Source: Bacillus sp. DTU_2020_1000418_1_SI_GHA_SEK_038 (lineage in GTDB: Bacteria; Bacillota; Bacilli; Bacillales; Cytobacillaceae). Taken from it: a DNA stretch of 64,000 nt. The notes under the pieces were generated by a model, which saw nothing but the letters and a program-made list of their open reading frames with translations, was not told where the DNA came from and did not search any database. The stretch is from positions 1,364,001-1,428,000 of the forward strand of contig NZ_CP135435.1 of the NCBI RefSeq assembly GCF_032341175.1. The letters are read 5' to 3'. A program made the position numbers and the translations under genes. Positions 27,120-36,323 of the stretch are shown piece by piece (position 1 is the first letter of the stretch; each line of letters starts with the position of its first letter).

Positions 27120-27380
27120 ATGTTTAGCTTTTTATGGGCATTAATTATAGGAGGAATCATTGGCTGGATTGCTGGGATGATTGTCGGCAAAGATATTCCA
27201 GGCGGTGTTTTTGGTAATATAATTGCAGGATTTGTAGGTGCATGGCTAGGGTCTGCAATCTTCGGTGATTGGGGTCCAGATATCGCTGGCTTCCCGATTA
27301 TTCCAGCCTTAATCGGTTCTGTGCTGCTCGTATTCCTTCTAAGCCTTATTATGCGAGCCTTTAGAAGAACAACTGACTAA
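27120..27380 (+). CDS. ydaS: GlsB/YeaQ/YmgE-family stress membrane protein
   Basis: 86 residues, three hydrophobic segments with Gly-rich packing: MFSFLWALIIGGIIGWIAGM, IPGGVFGNIIAGFVGAWLG and PALIGSVLLVFLLSLIM. This is the full-length transglycosylase-associated/GlsB family, and B. subtilis YdaS is of the same size. ATG 27120 has AAGGAGTG upstream; the open frame back to 27015 has no supporting site. Its biochemical role is unknown; it is commonly induced by general stress, consistent with the upstream sigma-B-like promoter. Confidence 0.85.
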   Translation: MFSFLWALIIGGIIGWIAGMIVGKDIPGGVFGNIIAGFVGAWLGSAIFGDWGPDIAGFPIIPALIGSVLLVFLLSLIMRAFRRTTD

Positions 27381-27430
27381 TCAAATTGCGGAAATAATTA
27401 GGCGCTGAATAAAGATAAATAAAAGTAGAA

Positions 27431-27473
27431 GGGTCGTCTCAAATGCCAAATTAATGGCATTAGAGGCGACCCT
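27431..27473. terminator. bidirectional terminator
   Basis: GGGTCGTCTCAAATGCCA-aattaa-TGGCATTAGAGGCGACCC, an 18-bp imperfect stem between convergent genes. Confidence 0.85.
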
Positions 27474-27479
27474 TGTCAT

Positions 27480-28424
27480 TTAGGTAAGGTCACTGGGCAA
27501 CACTTGCAGCAACTCTGCCAGCATGACTGATTTGTTGTCCTTTTCCCCAGGTAAAGGAGCATTGCAGCTGATGTTTTCCATCGTAAAGGGGTGAGGAAAA
27601 TCAAGTTTGGCAGCATGTAAGGCTTGACGGTCAAAGATGGGTTTTCCTCCATATAATACGTCACCAGCTAGAGGATGACCAATATGGCTTAAATGGACAC
27701 GGATTTGATGTGTACGCCCCGTCTCTAGCTGACATTTAACAAGTGACAGGTTTTGTTTCGGGTACGTTTTGATTAATTCAAAATGTGTAATAGCCTGTTG
27801 TCCGCTTGGGGATACTCGCCTTCTTGTTGCATGGTGGCGATCGCGTCCAATGGGCTCCTTTATGATTCCTTTCTTAGTCTTTAGCAAGCCATGAACGAGT
27901 GCCATATACGTCCGTTTAATGATTCTTTCCTCTAATTTCCTATCAAGAATACTGCCTGCAAGAGGATGCTTGGCAAAAAGCACGGCCCCAGTCGTATCAC
28001 GATCCAGCCGGTGAACATGCCTCACATTCCGATATTCTCCTTGAGATTGCAAATAAAAAGCAGCTGCATTTGAAAGTGTATTTGTCTGCCTCTCCTCGTT
28101 AGGGTGAGTATCCATATGGGCTGGCTTATTAAGAACAAGTACATGATCATCCTCATAAAGGATTTCTACATCTTTATAAGAGGGAGCTACGCCAAAGTCC
28201 TCATCAACAAAAAGTCGTAATTGCAATTTATCATTATTTTTTAATGAGGAATTCCAGTTTATCAACTCACCGTTAACCTTTACATGATTTTCCATTCGCA
28301 TAAAATGAATTTGTTTTTTCGGTGCTCTCCAAATATTTCTAAGAATATAATCAATAGTAAATCCTTCCCAATCAAGGGGTAAAGTTAATTCATACCATTC
28401 TCCAAATCTTTTGGCTTTAATCAT
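27480..28424 (-). CDS. yhcT: RluA/RluD-family pseudouridine synthase
   Basis: 314 residues. An N-terminal S4-like segment (KQIHFMRMENHVKVNGELI) precedes the catalytic domain. The catalytic motif is VHRLDRDTTGAVL near residue 142, with the Asp nucleophile in HRLDR. LETGRTHQIRVHLSHIGHPL is the second signature. It converts uridine to pseudouridine in RNA; the target (rRNA or tRNA) is unknown for this branch. It corresponds by similarity and position to B. subtilis YhcT, with YhcU divergent beside it. ATG with AAAGGAGAGG upstream. Confidence 0.9.
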   Translation of the reverse strand: MIKAKRFGEWYELTLPLDWEGFTIDYILRNIWRAPKKQIHFMRMENHVKVNGELINWNSSLKNNDKLQLRLFVDEDFGVAPSYKDVEILYEDDHVLVLNKPAHMDTHPNEERQTNTLSNAAAFYLQSQGEYRNVRHVHRLDRDTTGAVLFAKHPLAGSILDRKLEERIIKRTYMALVHGLLKTKKGIIKEPIGRDRHHATRRRVSPSGQQAITHFELIKTYPKQNLSLVKCQLETGRTHQIRVHLSHIGHPLAGDVLYGGKPIFDRQALHAAKLDFPHPFTMENISCNAPLPGEKDNKSVMLAELLQVLPSDLT

Positions 28425-28554
28425 AAACCTCTCCTTTATGGATGTAAAAATGGAAGTTTTTTGGGTTTAATTACCACCCTAAAAAACTTATTGAATATGC
28501 TATTCTAATGATATATTACGAACAGGTTACAATGTTTAAAAGGTGGTCATCTAA

Positions 28555-28953
28555 GTGAAAGTTGTGTTTGCTTCGACTTATGAACAAGAGCTGAAAATAA
28601 AGGAACTTATCCAAAATTTATATTCAAAAGTCTTTCCTCTCTATTTTCCTGATGAAGAAATAAAGGAATTTGAGCGTATGCAAGTATTACATACGACAAC
28701 AAGACATTCCGAGTACTTTGGAACATTGAAAGAGGCATACCAGATTATAGCAAGCTTACAAACCATTATTTCCATACTAGAACTTCCCCAATTAGAAGAT
28801 AAATATGAGGGAGTATTTGTAAAAAATGTACATACTCTAGAGCAGTTTGGTTTGACCTTTCCATTTTCCTTCAGTCAATTTAATGGGAGTAAAATTATTA
28901 AGGATGAAGTTCTTAGTATTTATTCAAAAGCAGCAAATGAAATTTTAATATAG
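28555..28953 (+). CDS. yhcU: YhcU-like protein (DUF5365)
   Basis: 132 residues, no signal peptide or membrane span, predicted mostly helical. Begins VKVVFASTYEQELKIKELIQ and includes NLYSKVFPLYFPDEEIKEFE. Length and start agree with B. subtilis YhcU, and the position beside the YhcT-like gene is conserved. GTG start with AAAGGTGG. No function is known. A terminator follows. Confidence 0.75.
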   Translation: MKVVFASTYEQELKIKELIQNLYSKVFPLYFPDEEIKEFERMQVLHTTTRHSEYFGTLKEAYQIIASLQTIISILELPQLEDKYEGVFVKNVHTLEQFGLTFPFSFSQFNGSKIIKDEVLSIYSKAANEILI

Positions 28954-28957
28954 GATG

Positions 28958-28996
28958 AAAACGCCTGCAAATGTGAAAGTTTGCAGGCGTTTTTTA
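28958..28996. terminator. bidirectional terminator
   Basis: AAAACGCCTGCAAA-tgtgaaag-TTTGCAGGCGTTTT. Confidence 0.88.
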
Positions 28997-29002
28997 TTGA
29001 CT

Positions 29003-29473
29003 TTACAGGCTGTTTTCGTTAAACCATTGTTTAAAAACATCTTCGTCTTGATATCCTGTAATACGATTAACTTCTTTTCCGTCTTTATATTGGACGATGG
29101 TAGGTGTTTGAGTAATTAAGTATTTATCCCAGCCATTTTCAAACTCGAGCAAATTATATTGTACAAGATCTACTTTCATATCTTTTGCTAAAGGAGAAAC
29201 AACTGGTGTTGTTCTTTGACAATGGGAACATGTTGGGCTAAAAAAGTACACAGTCACATCTTCTTTATTATCAAGTTTCTTCTCTAATTCCTCAGGAAGG
29301 ATTATATTTTGATAATTAGGGTCATCAAGCTGAGCTATTGTTTCAGGATGAAGTTTATCTTTTCCATATGGATTATCACCGGAAACCTTCTCTTCATTTT
29401 GCATTTTTGTTAAAAAACCGACAGCTACAAAAAGAACAATGATGACTGCAAGAAATATAACAACTTTTTTCAT
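29003..29473 (-). CDS. membrane-anchored thioredoxin-like protein
   Basis: 156 residues. An N-terminal membrane anchor (VVIFLAVIIVLFVAVGFL) is followed by an extracytoplasmic thioredoxin fold with active site FFSPTCSHCQRTTP near residue 80 (CSHC) and a cis-Pro in TQTPTIVQY. It starts one base after the DsbB-like gene, so the two are one unit. It probably exchanges thiols with the DsbB-like protein as a DsbA/BdbD-type oxidase or BdbA-type partner. CSHC does not resemble the classical CPHC of DsbA, so oxidase versus reductase is unresolved. Confidence 0.8.
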   Translation of the reverse strand: MKKVVIFLAVIIVLFVAVGFLTKMQNEEKVSGDNPYGKDKLHPETIAQLDDPNYQNIILPEELEKKLDNKEDVTVYFFSPTCSHCQRTTPVVSPLAKDMKVDLVQYNLLEFENGWDKYLITQTPTIVQYKDGKEVNRITGYQDEDVFKQWFNENSL

Positions 29474-29474
29474 C

Positions 29475-29909
29475 TTATTTTACCTCTTTCGTTTTTTTCC
29501 ATAAAAGATAACTGCATATAAAAATAATGATAAAAGCAGTCAAAGCTAGAAACGGAATTGTAATAAATCCAAGCCAATTAATATATTGGCCAGTACATGG
29601 GACTCTCCCGCATGAAGCCGCATGATCAGCAAGAAAAGACACCTTTTGTATGGAATAATGATATAGTGAAATACAAACACCAATACTAGACAGGACCATG
29701 GAATAAATGCTGATTCGATAATCCTTTCGAATAACCGCCATTCCTAATATAATAACTAATGGATACATAACTATTCTTTGATACCAACATAATGTACAAG
29801 GCTCATATTGGCGTATCTCAGAAAAATATAGGCTTCCAAACAACGCAATAACGGAGGCTGCCCAGGAAATAAACAGGAAGGACTCACGATTATCTTTCGT
29901 CTTATTCAT
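29475..29909 (-). CDS. bdbC: DsbB-family thiol oxidoreductase (BdbC/BdbB type)
   Basis: 144 residues, four membrane spans. The two redox Cys pairs of the family are present: CTLCW after the first span (CxxC) and CGRVPC in the second loop. Re-oxidises the thiol partner and passes electrons to menaquinone (family knowledge). ATG with AAGGAG. It is paired with a thioredoxin-like gene, as bdbC is with bdbD in Bacillus; the partner here is not a typical BdbD. Confidence 0.88.
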   Translation of the reverse strand: MNKTKDNRESFLFISWAASVIALFGSLYFSEIRQYEPCTLCWYQRIVMYPLVIILGMAVIRKDYRISIYSMVLSSIGVCISLYHYSIQKVSFLADHAASCGRVPCTGQYINWLGFITIPFLALTAFIIIFICSYLLWKKTKEVK

Positions 29910-30205
29910 AGTGTACTCCTTATCTATTGAACATACTTTAGAAAAGTATAGAGCTTCTCGTTTAGCTTTGTAAATTACTTTAAAAGAATATCATGTTTTT
30001 TTCTGTATTTCGTCATAATTTTGTCATGATATATATATATGTTGCCTTCGTTTTATCATAAGAAAAAGAGGAAAAATACTCAAATTTGTTGTCTGATTAT
30101 TATGGTTATGTCAAAAAAACAAGAATAATTTTAAAAGGGAAACAGGTCTTTTTATCGAAGAGAATTTGTAGATTGGATAGTGTTTTAATTTTAGGAGGGA
30201 AAAGT

Positions 30206-31948
30206 GTGAACTGGAAAGCAAAAGCAGAAAGATGGATTTATGATGAGAATTTAGATCCGAAGTTAAAAGCGGAGCTAACAGTCCTGCAAAAGGATGAAAA
30301 AAAACTGGAGGATGCTTTTTATAAAGACTTAGAGTTTGGTACCGGCGGAATGAGAGGAGAAATCGGGGCGGGTACGAATCGGATGAATATATATACCGTC
30401 AGGAAAGCATCTGCTGGCCTGGCAGCTTACATAGAAGAGAATGGAGAAAAGGCTAAAGCACAAGGGGTTGTCATTGCCTATGATTCCCGTCATATGTCTA
30501 AGGAATTTGCTATGGAGGCAGCAAAAACTCTGGCGGCAAGAGGGATTCAAACATATGTATTCAAAGAATTGAGACCTACTCCTGAGTTATCCTTTGCCGT
30601 CCGTCATTTACAGGCATTCTCAGGCATTGTCATTACGGCAAGCCATAATCCGCCAGAGTATAATGGATATAAAGTATATGGAGCTGACGGATCACAGCTG
30701 CCACCTAAATTAGCTGATATCGTCATTTCCAAGGTAAATGAAATTGAAAATGAACTTTTAATCAATGTTGAAGATGAAACAAGTTTAATGGAGCAGGGAC
30801 TCATTAAAATAATTGGTGAAGAGGTTGACAGTCAATATACAGAAAAGCTAATCTCAATTTCTGAAAACTCTTCCTTAGGGAGCGAAACAGATCTTAAGAT
30901 TGTCTTTACTCCACTGCATGGAACCGGAAATAAACCGGTAAGAGCTGCATTAGAGGCTTTACATTACAAGCAAGTGTATGTTGTAGAAGAACAGGAACTG
31001 CCAGATCCTGAATTTTCAACGGTTAAAAGTCCTAATCCAGAGGAGAAGTCGGCCTTTGAATTGGCGATAAAGGTTGGAAAAGAGAAGGAAGCCGATCTGT
31101 TAATTGCTACTGACCCTGATGCGGATAGACTTGGGATAGCAGTCAGAAATCAATCTGGTGAGTTTGTTCTTTTAACTGGAAATCAAACGGGCGCTCTGCT
31201 GATGCACTATATTTTGTCACAGAAAAAAGAAAAAAACATTCTTCCTATTAACGCCGTTGTCCTGAAAACGATCGTTACATCTGAACTTGGCAGAAAAATT
31301 GCTTCCTCATTTCATACAGATACTGTCGATGTATTGACGGGCTTTAAATTTATTGCTGAAAAAATGAAGGAATATGAAGAGACGGGGGAATATGAGTTTC
31401 TATTCGGCTATGAGGAGAGCTATGGCTATTTAATCGGAGACTTTGCAAGAGATAAAGATGCGGTTCAGGCTGCTTTATTAGCGGCAGAAGCAGCAGCCTT
31501 TTATAAGAAAAAAGGGATGACTTTATATGAGGGATTACTAGCTCTATTTGAGCAGTATGGTTATTTTCTTGAGGGCCTAGAATCAATCACCCTTAAAGGA
31601 AAGGAAGGGGCTCAATTAATTCAGGAAATATTAGCTGCCTTCCGAGCAAATCCTCTAACTCAAGTGGCTGGAATAAAGACTGTAGCTGTTGAGGATTATT
31701 TAACAGGTGTCCGGAGGGAGAGCAATGGAGTGGAGTCATCCATAAACCTTCCTAAATCTAATGTGATTAAATATCTTTTGGAAGATGGGACATGGATTTG
31801 CTTAAGGCCATCTGGGACTGAGCCGAAGATGAAGTTTTATTTCGGAGTCAATGGGGCAAGTTCAGTAGAAAGCGAGCAAAAGCTTGGAGCAATCAAAAGT
31901 GATTTCATGGCGATTGTTGACAAGAAGCTAAATTCAGCAGCAATATAA
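30206..31948 (+). CDS. pgcA: phosphoglucomutase / phospho-sugar mutase
   Basis: 580 residues, alpha-D-phosphohexomutase superfamily. The catalytic Ser loop is [17 protein letters not shown] near residue 145, metal loop [11 protein letters not shown] near residue 305, sugar loop [12 protein letters not shown] near 405 and phosphate loop [12 protein letters not shown] near 535. Interconverts glucose-1-P and glucose-6-P for UDP-glucose and teichoic-acid glycolipid supply. GTG 30206 ([10 protein letters not shown]) has TAGGAGGG 6-7 bases upstream; the open frame back to 30086 is not expected to be used. Confidence 0.92.
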   Translation: MNWKAKAERWIYDENLDPKLKAELTVLQKDEKKLEDAFYKDLEFGTGGMRGEIGAGTNRMNIYTVRKASAGLAAYIEENGEKAKAQGVVIAYDSRHMSKEFAMEAAKTLAARGIQTYVFKELRPTPELSFAVRHLQAFSGIVITASHNPPEYNGYKVYGADGSQLPPKLADIVISKVNEIENELLINVEDETSLMEQGLIKIIGEEVDSQYTEKLISISENSSLGSETDLKIVFTPLHGTGNKPVRAALEALHYKQVYVVEEQELPDPEFSTVKSPNPEEKSAFELAIKVGKEKEADLLIATDPDADRLGIAVRNQSGEFVLLTGNQTGALLMHYILSQKKEKNILPINAVVLKTIVTSELGRKIASSFHTDTVDVLTGFKFIAEKMKEYEETGEYEFLFGYEESYGYLIGDFARDKDAVQAALLAAEAAAFYKKKGMTLYEGLLALFEQYGYFLEGLESITLKGKEGAQLIQEILAAFRANPLTQVAGIKTVAVEDYLTGVRRESNGVESSINLPKSNVIKYLLEDGTWICLRPSGTEPKMKFYFGVNGASSVESEQKLGAIKSDFMAIVDKKLNSAAI

Positions 31949-31959
31949 TGAATCTAGAT

Positions 31960-31991
31960 GCACCGTGGAGATAAACTCTTCGGTGCTTTTT
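31960..31991 (+). terminator. terminator of pgcA
   Basis: GCACCGTGGAG-ataaa-CTCTTCGGTGC followed by TTTTT. Confidence 0.8.
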
Positions 31992-32107
31992 GATTTTAAT
32001 ACAGAAACTACAACTTTAGTCGTAGATATATTCATTCGAATTGCTAAGGAATAGGCCGCATAAAAGTATTATAATAATGGCAGGAACATCCATTGGGAGG
32101 AATAAAG

Positions 32108-33229
32108 GTGACATTGGAGAATCGCTATTCGGAAATTTGGATATTAAAGGAAATTGCTGAATTGTTAAATGAAGGAACAGAAATAAAAAAGATTTTGTCC
32201 GAGGTTCTAGCTAAATTACTGCATGTGACGGGCTTGGAAACAGGATGGGTCTTTCTATTTGAGCCTGATGGAAAATACGAGCTTGCAGCAAAAGAAAAGC
32301 TGCCCGCAGCGTTATCATACAATCATAATGAGCGGATGTGTAAGGGTGAATGCTGGTGTATAGACCGCTATATCGATGGAAGATTGCATAAGGCGATTAA
32401 TATTATTGAGTGCAAAAGAATTGAAGACGCACGCAATGAAAAAATTGCGGATACGAATCAATTAACGCATCATGCAACAGTTCCTCTTCGGGCAGGTGAT
32501 GAGAAATTCGGTATTTTAAATGTCGGATCACCAAATAAGACCCATTTTTCTAAGGAAGAACTGGCTTTGCTCGAATCCATTGCATTTCAAATTGGCACAG
32601 CCTTAAAGCGAATTAAGCTTACAGGACAGGAGCAGGAAAATGCCTTAACAGCAGAAAGAAATAGGCTTGCAAGAGATTTGCATGACTCAGTCAATCAGCT
32701 CCTTTTCTCTTTAAGCTTAACGGCAAGGGGAGGGGCAGAGATGACAATGGAACCCGATACAAAAGAGACCTTCTCCTATATTCAAGATTTAGCACAGGAA
32801 GCATTAATTGAAATGAGAGCATTGATTTGGCAACTGCGGCCAAGGGGATTGGAAAATGGAATAATAAGCGCCCTTTTAAGCTATGGAGAAATGCTTGACT
32901 TAGAAGTAAGCTCTAAAGTAAAGGGGGTAGTTTCTCTGCCAGGAAAGGTGGAAGAGGCTCTTTGGAGGATTGGTCAGGAGGCACTCGCCAATTGTAAAAA
33001 GCATTCCGGTCAGCCCAAGGTGGAATTAATCTTATCCGTGGAACAAAAGCGAGCAAATATGGTTATTTCCGATTATGGCTGCGGTTTTTATTATGATGGG
33101 GATTTAAGAAATATTCCATCCCTTGGCTTAAAGAGCATGAGAGATCGTACTGAATCATTAAATGGGGAATTCAAGCTGACAAGCTCTGAAGAAAATGGGA
33201 CTAGAATTGAAGTGTCTATACCAATATAG
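32108..33229 (+). CDS. yhcY: GAF-domain sensor histidine kinase, YhcY (AirS-type)
   Basis: 373 residues, no membrane span, cytoplasmic. The N-terminal GAF domain (~20-175) holds a Cys cluster MCKGECWCIDRY with a further Cys in INIIECKR. A HisKA_3 phospho-acceptor follows, ERNRLARDLHDSVNQLLF near residue 190, then a NarX-type ATPase with IGQEALANCKKHS and LGLKSMRDR. The S. aureus homologue AirS (YhcS) senses oxygen or redox state through an Fe-S cluster in this GAF domain (family knowledge), so a redox role here is inferred. GTG 32108 has GGGAGG. It is paired with yhcZ. Confidence 0.88.
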   Translation: MTLENRYSEIWILKEIAELLNEGTEIKKILSEVLAKLLHVTGLETGWVFLFEPDGKYELAAKEKLPAALSYNHNERMCKGECWCIDRYIDGRLHKAINIIECKRIEDARNEKIADTNQLTHHATVPLRAGDEKFGILNVGSPNKTHFSKEELALLESIAFQIGTALKRIKLTGQEQENALTAERNRLARDLHDSVNQLLFSLSLTARGGAEMTMEPDTKETFSYIQDLAQEALIEMRALIWQLRPRGLENGIISALLSYGEMLDLEVSSKVKGVVSLPGKVEEALWRIGQEALANCKKHSGQPKVELILSVEQKRANMVISDYGCGFYYDGDLRNIPSLGLKSMRDRTESLNGEFKLTSSEENGTRIEVSIPI

Positions 33230-33240
33230 GGGGGAAGAAA

Positions 33241-33882
33241 ATGGCCATACGTGTTCTTATCGCCGATGATCACCATGTTGTCAGGCGAGGACTCGTTTTT
33301 TTTCTTAAAACACAGGCGGAAATTGATATCGTTGGCGAGGCTAAGAATGGAAAAGAGGCAATTGACTTAGCAGCAAAACTTTGTCCAGATATTGTGTTAA
33401 TGGATTTAGAGATGCCTGTTTTAAACGGAATTGAGGCAACTCGTGAAATAAAAAAACAATATCCAGAAATTAAGGTCATGATGTTAACAAGCTTTTCCGA
33501 TCAAGATCATGTCATACCGGCAATTGAAGCTGGTGCTTCTGGTTATCAATTAAAAGATATAGAACCAGATGAGCTTGTCAAAGCCATTTTTCAATTAATG
33601 AGCGGTGAAAATCAGCTGCATCCAAAAGCAACCACTCATCTATTATCTCATTTATCAGGAAAAAGTCATTCCGAAAAAAGAGCTGTTGATGAGCTGACAA
33701 AAAGAGAAATCGAAGTCCTGCAGGAAATTGCAAAGGGAAAAAGCAATAAGGAAATTGCTGCTGAACTTTTCATTACGGAAAAAACAGTTAAGACTCATGT
33801 ATCTAATCTTCTATCTAAGCTTGAACTTGCCGATAGAACTCAAGCTGCTCTCTATGCAGTAAGAAATGGTATATTCAAATAA
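33241..33882 (+). CDS. yhcZ: LuxR/NarL-family response regulator YhcZ
   Basis: 213 residues. The receiver has DDHHVV acidic pair, Asp in IVLMDLEMPVLNG near residue 56 and QLKDIEPDEL near 106. The C-terminal GerE/LuxR HTH includes LTKREIEVLQEIAKGKSNKE and TVKTHVSNLLSKL. It starts 11 bases after the kinase. Forms the YhcYZ/AirSR-type pair; its targets here are unknown, but the next gene encodes a flavin azoreductase. Confidence 0.9.
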   Translation: MAIRVLIADDHHVVRRGLVFFLKTQAEIDIVGEAKNGKEAIDLAAKLCPDIVLMDLEMPVLNGIEATREIKKQYPEIKVMMLTSFSDQDHVIPAIEAGASGYQLKDIEPDELVKAIFQLMSGENQLHPKATTHLLSHLSGKSHSEKRAVDELTKREIEVLQEIAKGKSNKEIAAELFITEKTVKTHVSNLLSKLELADRTQAALYAVRNGIFK

Positions 33883-34081
33883 TGCTGTCTTAAGAAATTT
33901 ATCAGCCCATCAATAGCCAAATGGGTTTGTAGTTGTGACTAAAGTTGGAGTCTATATTGTTTTCTTCATAAGTAATGGCAGAAAAAATAAATCTTACCGC
34001 TGATGAAAAAGTACAATCTCTCCCCTATAGTTGAATGAATATAAACGATAGCGAAAAATGACGTAAAAAGGAGAGATCCAT

Positions 34082-34609
34082 TTGAAATTGACGATTATAA
34101 ATGGCAGCCCAAGAAAAAAAGGAAGAACAGGGATTGCCTCAAGATATATTGCGAAAAAATACGGCGCTGACCTTATTGATTTAAGTAAATGCGAGCTGCC
34201 TTTATATAACGGAGAGGAGTCACAGCATCAAATTCCTGCCGTTAAAGCATTGCGAGAAAATCTGTCAGCATCTGATGGCATTATTTTGGCGTCACCTGAG
34301 TACCATAGTGGAATGAGTGGGGCGCTTAAAAATGCGCTTGATTTCCTTGGAAGTGAACAGTTTGCTAATAAACCTGTCGCATTACTTGTAGCAGCAGGAG
34401 GCGGAAAGGGCGGAATAAATGCCCTAAGCAATATGAGAATTGTTGGCAGAGGAGTATATGCAAATGTGATCCCTCGTCAGTTAGTTTTAGATCCGCACTG
34501 CTTTGACTATGATAACGATTGGCTACATGAAGAGCCAGCGAAACTCGTTGATCAATTAATGAATGAGCTAAAAATGTATACGAATATGTATGTCCAAATG
34601 AAGGGTTAA
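34082..34609 (+). CDS. azr: NADPH-dependent FMN azoreductase
   Basis: 175 residues, flavodoxin-fold NADPH-FMN reductase. The FMN phosphate loop is INGSPRKKGRTGIA at the N-terminus, then SPEYHSGMSGALKNALDFLG near residue 75 and AAGGGKGGINAL near 105, all family signatures. Matches B. subtilis Azr (YhdA, 174 residues) and sits after yhcYZ and before yhdB as there. TTG start with AAGGAGAG. Probably reduces quinones or azo compounds with NADPH. Confidence 0.9.
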   Translation: MKLTIINGSPRKKGRTGIASRYIAKKYGADLIDLSKCELPLYNGEESQHQIPAVKALRENLSASDGIILASPEYHSGMSGALKNALDFLGSEQFANKPVALLVAAGGGKGGINALSNMRIVGRGVYANVIPRQLVLDPHCFDYDNDWLHEEPAKLVDQLMNELKMYTNMYVQMKG

Positions 34610-34680
34610 TAGGTAAAGGATAACTGTTCAATCATACGATTTAATAAAAGCACTATATTCAGCATAAATAGAAGTAGTAA

Positions 34681-34709
34681 AAAAACACGGTTTGAAACCG
34701 TGTTTTTTT
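34681..34709. terminator. bidirectional terminator
   Basis: AAAAACACGGTTT-ga-AACCGTGTTTTTTT. Confidence 0.88.
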
Positions 34710-34725
34710 GATGGTGGTGGAATTC

Positions 34726-34977
34726 TTATGGTAACTGGTAAACCTCGTTTTGCAATTCAAAAGCAGAATAGGCATTAGCATGGTCGATGTATCGAAGTAA
34801 AGAATATAGATGTTTCTCGATAACGGAATAGTCTTTTTCAAAGTTGTACGCATGAAGAAAGTATTCGATCTTTTTAGAAAGAAAGTGATCTTCCGTTCTA
34901 ACCATCAATATTAACAAATTATCCCATTCAGAGCGATGTGTATAATATAACGCTCGGTCATAATCTAATTTATTCAT
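34726..34977 (-). CDS. yhdB: YhdB-like protein
   Basis: 83 residues, MNKLDYDRALYYTHRSEWDN with aromatic-rich helices and HAYNFEKDYSVIEKHLYSLL. No membrane span or known domain. Homologous in size and sequence style to B. subtilis YhdB, and in the same convergent position after azr. AAGGAGATG precedes the ATG. Function unknown. Confidence 0.75.
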   Translation of the reverse strand: MNKLDYDRALYYTHRSEWDNLLILMVRTEDHFLSKKIEYFLHAYNFEKDYSVIEKHLYSLLRYIDHANAYSAFELQNEVYQLP

Positions 34978-35199
34978 TTGTCCATCTCCTTCATCTTAAG
35001 GAGTTGACTTTAGCTTATGTTTATGTAATTAAAAATTACACTGTAAATGTTGGACATCTTGATTTTATAGGGTTTTCAACTTTTTCCTGCATACAAAAGA
35101 ATCATTAAGGAACTGTAAATTAATTTCTAATCTGGCCACATAAATAATGAAAAAACACAAACAATAGGAAAAATTGATTTAAGTGCAGGAGGACAAGTG

Positions 35200-35511
35200 A
35201 TGAAAAAGCTTTTCTGTATGATGTTTACTGTCAGTTTATTTTTGAACGCTCACAACTTAGCATTTGCTCAAAATGATTATGAAAAGTATGGACGAATTGC
35301 TACTGCAGTTGTTAAAGAGGATTACCCTGGTGAAGAGGTTGTTGATTATCAATATGCCGGCAGGAAGAAGCTCTCAGAAACAGATGTCATGGACTCCTTT
35401 ATTTTTGAGGTGAAAGAAAATAATCAGCTCAAAAAAGTAACAGTCAATATTTCACATAGCTTAAAAAACAATAGGCTTTTACAACTTACAGTAGACGAGC
35501 AGAAGGGATAA
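35200..35511 (+). CDS. secreted DUF3889-family protein
   Basis: 103 residues with a signal peptide (MKKLFCMMFTVSLFLNA, cleavage after AFA near residue 24). The mature part, YEKYGRIATAVVKEDYPGEE then VVDYQYAGRKKLSETDVMDS, matches the DUF3889 family (YqzG/YuzC-like), which is restricted to Bacillaceae and is of PepSY-like size. ATG 35200 is preferred to GTG 35197 for spacing to AGGAGG. It lies just upstream of a two-component-PepSY cluster. Function unknown. Confidence 0.75.
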   Translation: MKKLFCMMFTVSLFLNAHNLAFAQNDYEKYGRIATAVVKEDYPGEEVVDYQYAGRKKLSETDVMDSFIFEVKENNQLKKVTVNISHSLKNNRLLQLTVDEQKG

Positions 35512-35545
35512 GAGGGCATACTAGCTCCTTATCCCTTCTTTTTTC
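35501..35545 (+). terminator. terminator after the DUF3889 gene
   Basis: AGAAGGGATAAG pairs with CTTATCCCTTCT, followed by TTTTT; the stop codon is within the stem. Confidence 0.85.
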
Positions 35546-35630
35546 CTATTTATTCATGATGATAATGAATTACTTGCAGGTTTTTGTTAACCTTGATAAA
35601 TAAATGGTTATTGAAAAAGGGGAGACTCAA

Positions 35631-36323
35631 TTGAATAAAGAAGCAATATTAGTTATTGAGGATGAAGAGAAAATAGCGAGGCTGCTTGAACTGGAGCTCG
35701 AATTTGAAGGTTATAAAGTAACAAAAGCAATGGACGGGATAAAAGGTCTCGAGGAATACCGATCAAATAAATGGGATTTAATATTATTAGATGTCATGCT
35801 TCCCGGATTGAGCGGAATTGAAATTTTGCGGCGAATTCGAATAAATGACAGCCATACACCTGTTTTGTTATTAACAGCAAAAGACTCGGTTGAAGATAAA
35901 GTTTCAGGGCTTGATTTAGGTGCAAATGATTATATAACGAAACCTTTCCAAATAGAAGAATTGCTAGCAAGGGTTCGTGTCGCATTAAGGCATAAAGCAG
36001 CTGAAAAAAAGGAGGAAACCGACTGGCTTACATTAGCGGATTTAAGATTAAATGAAAAAACACGAGAAGTTTTAAGAGGAGAAGATTTCATCGAATTAAC
36101 TCCTAGAGAATTTGATCTTCTTGCTTATTTGTTAAAAAACAAAATGCAGGTATTAAACCGTGACCAAATTTTAGAAGCCGTATGGGGGTATGACTTTTTT
36201 GGCGATACAAATGTAGTGGATGTATATATCCGTTATTTAAGGAAAAAAATTGATTCTCCGGAAAAAGAGCCATTAATTCATACGATCCGCGGTGTTGGCT
36301 ACGTTCTAAAGGTAATAAAATGA
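35631..36323 (+). CDS. OmpR-family response regulator
   Basis: 230 residues from the TTG at 35631 (AAAGGGGAGA 6-7 bases upstream; the ATG at 35604 lacks a site). The receiver has VIEDEEK, phospho-Asp in LILLDVMLPGLSG, TAKDS and ITKPFQ. The winged helix has LTPREFDLLAYLL and DVYIRYLRKKID. It overlaps the kinase by 4 bases. Similar to ArlR/CssR-type regulators. The downstream PepSY genes suggest envelope or metal-related signals, as inference. Confidence 0.9.
   Translation: MNKEAILVIEDEEKIARLLELELEFEGYKVTKAMDGIKGLEEYRSNKWDLILLDVMLPGLSGIEILRRIRINDSHTPVLLLTAKDSVEDKVSGLDLGANDYITKPFQIEELLARVRVALRHKAAEKKEETDWLTLADLRLNEKTREVLRGEDFIELTPREFDLLAYLLKNKMQVLNRDQILEAVWGYDFFGDTNVVDVYIRYLRKKIDSPEKEPLIHTIRGVGYVLKVIK

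Noticed and set aside
26797..27190. Minus-strand ORFs of 64-71 codons in the pit-glsB interval
   Set aside because: They run through the promoter, hairpin and glsB coding region with no ribosome-binding site.
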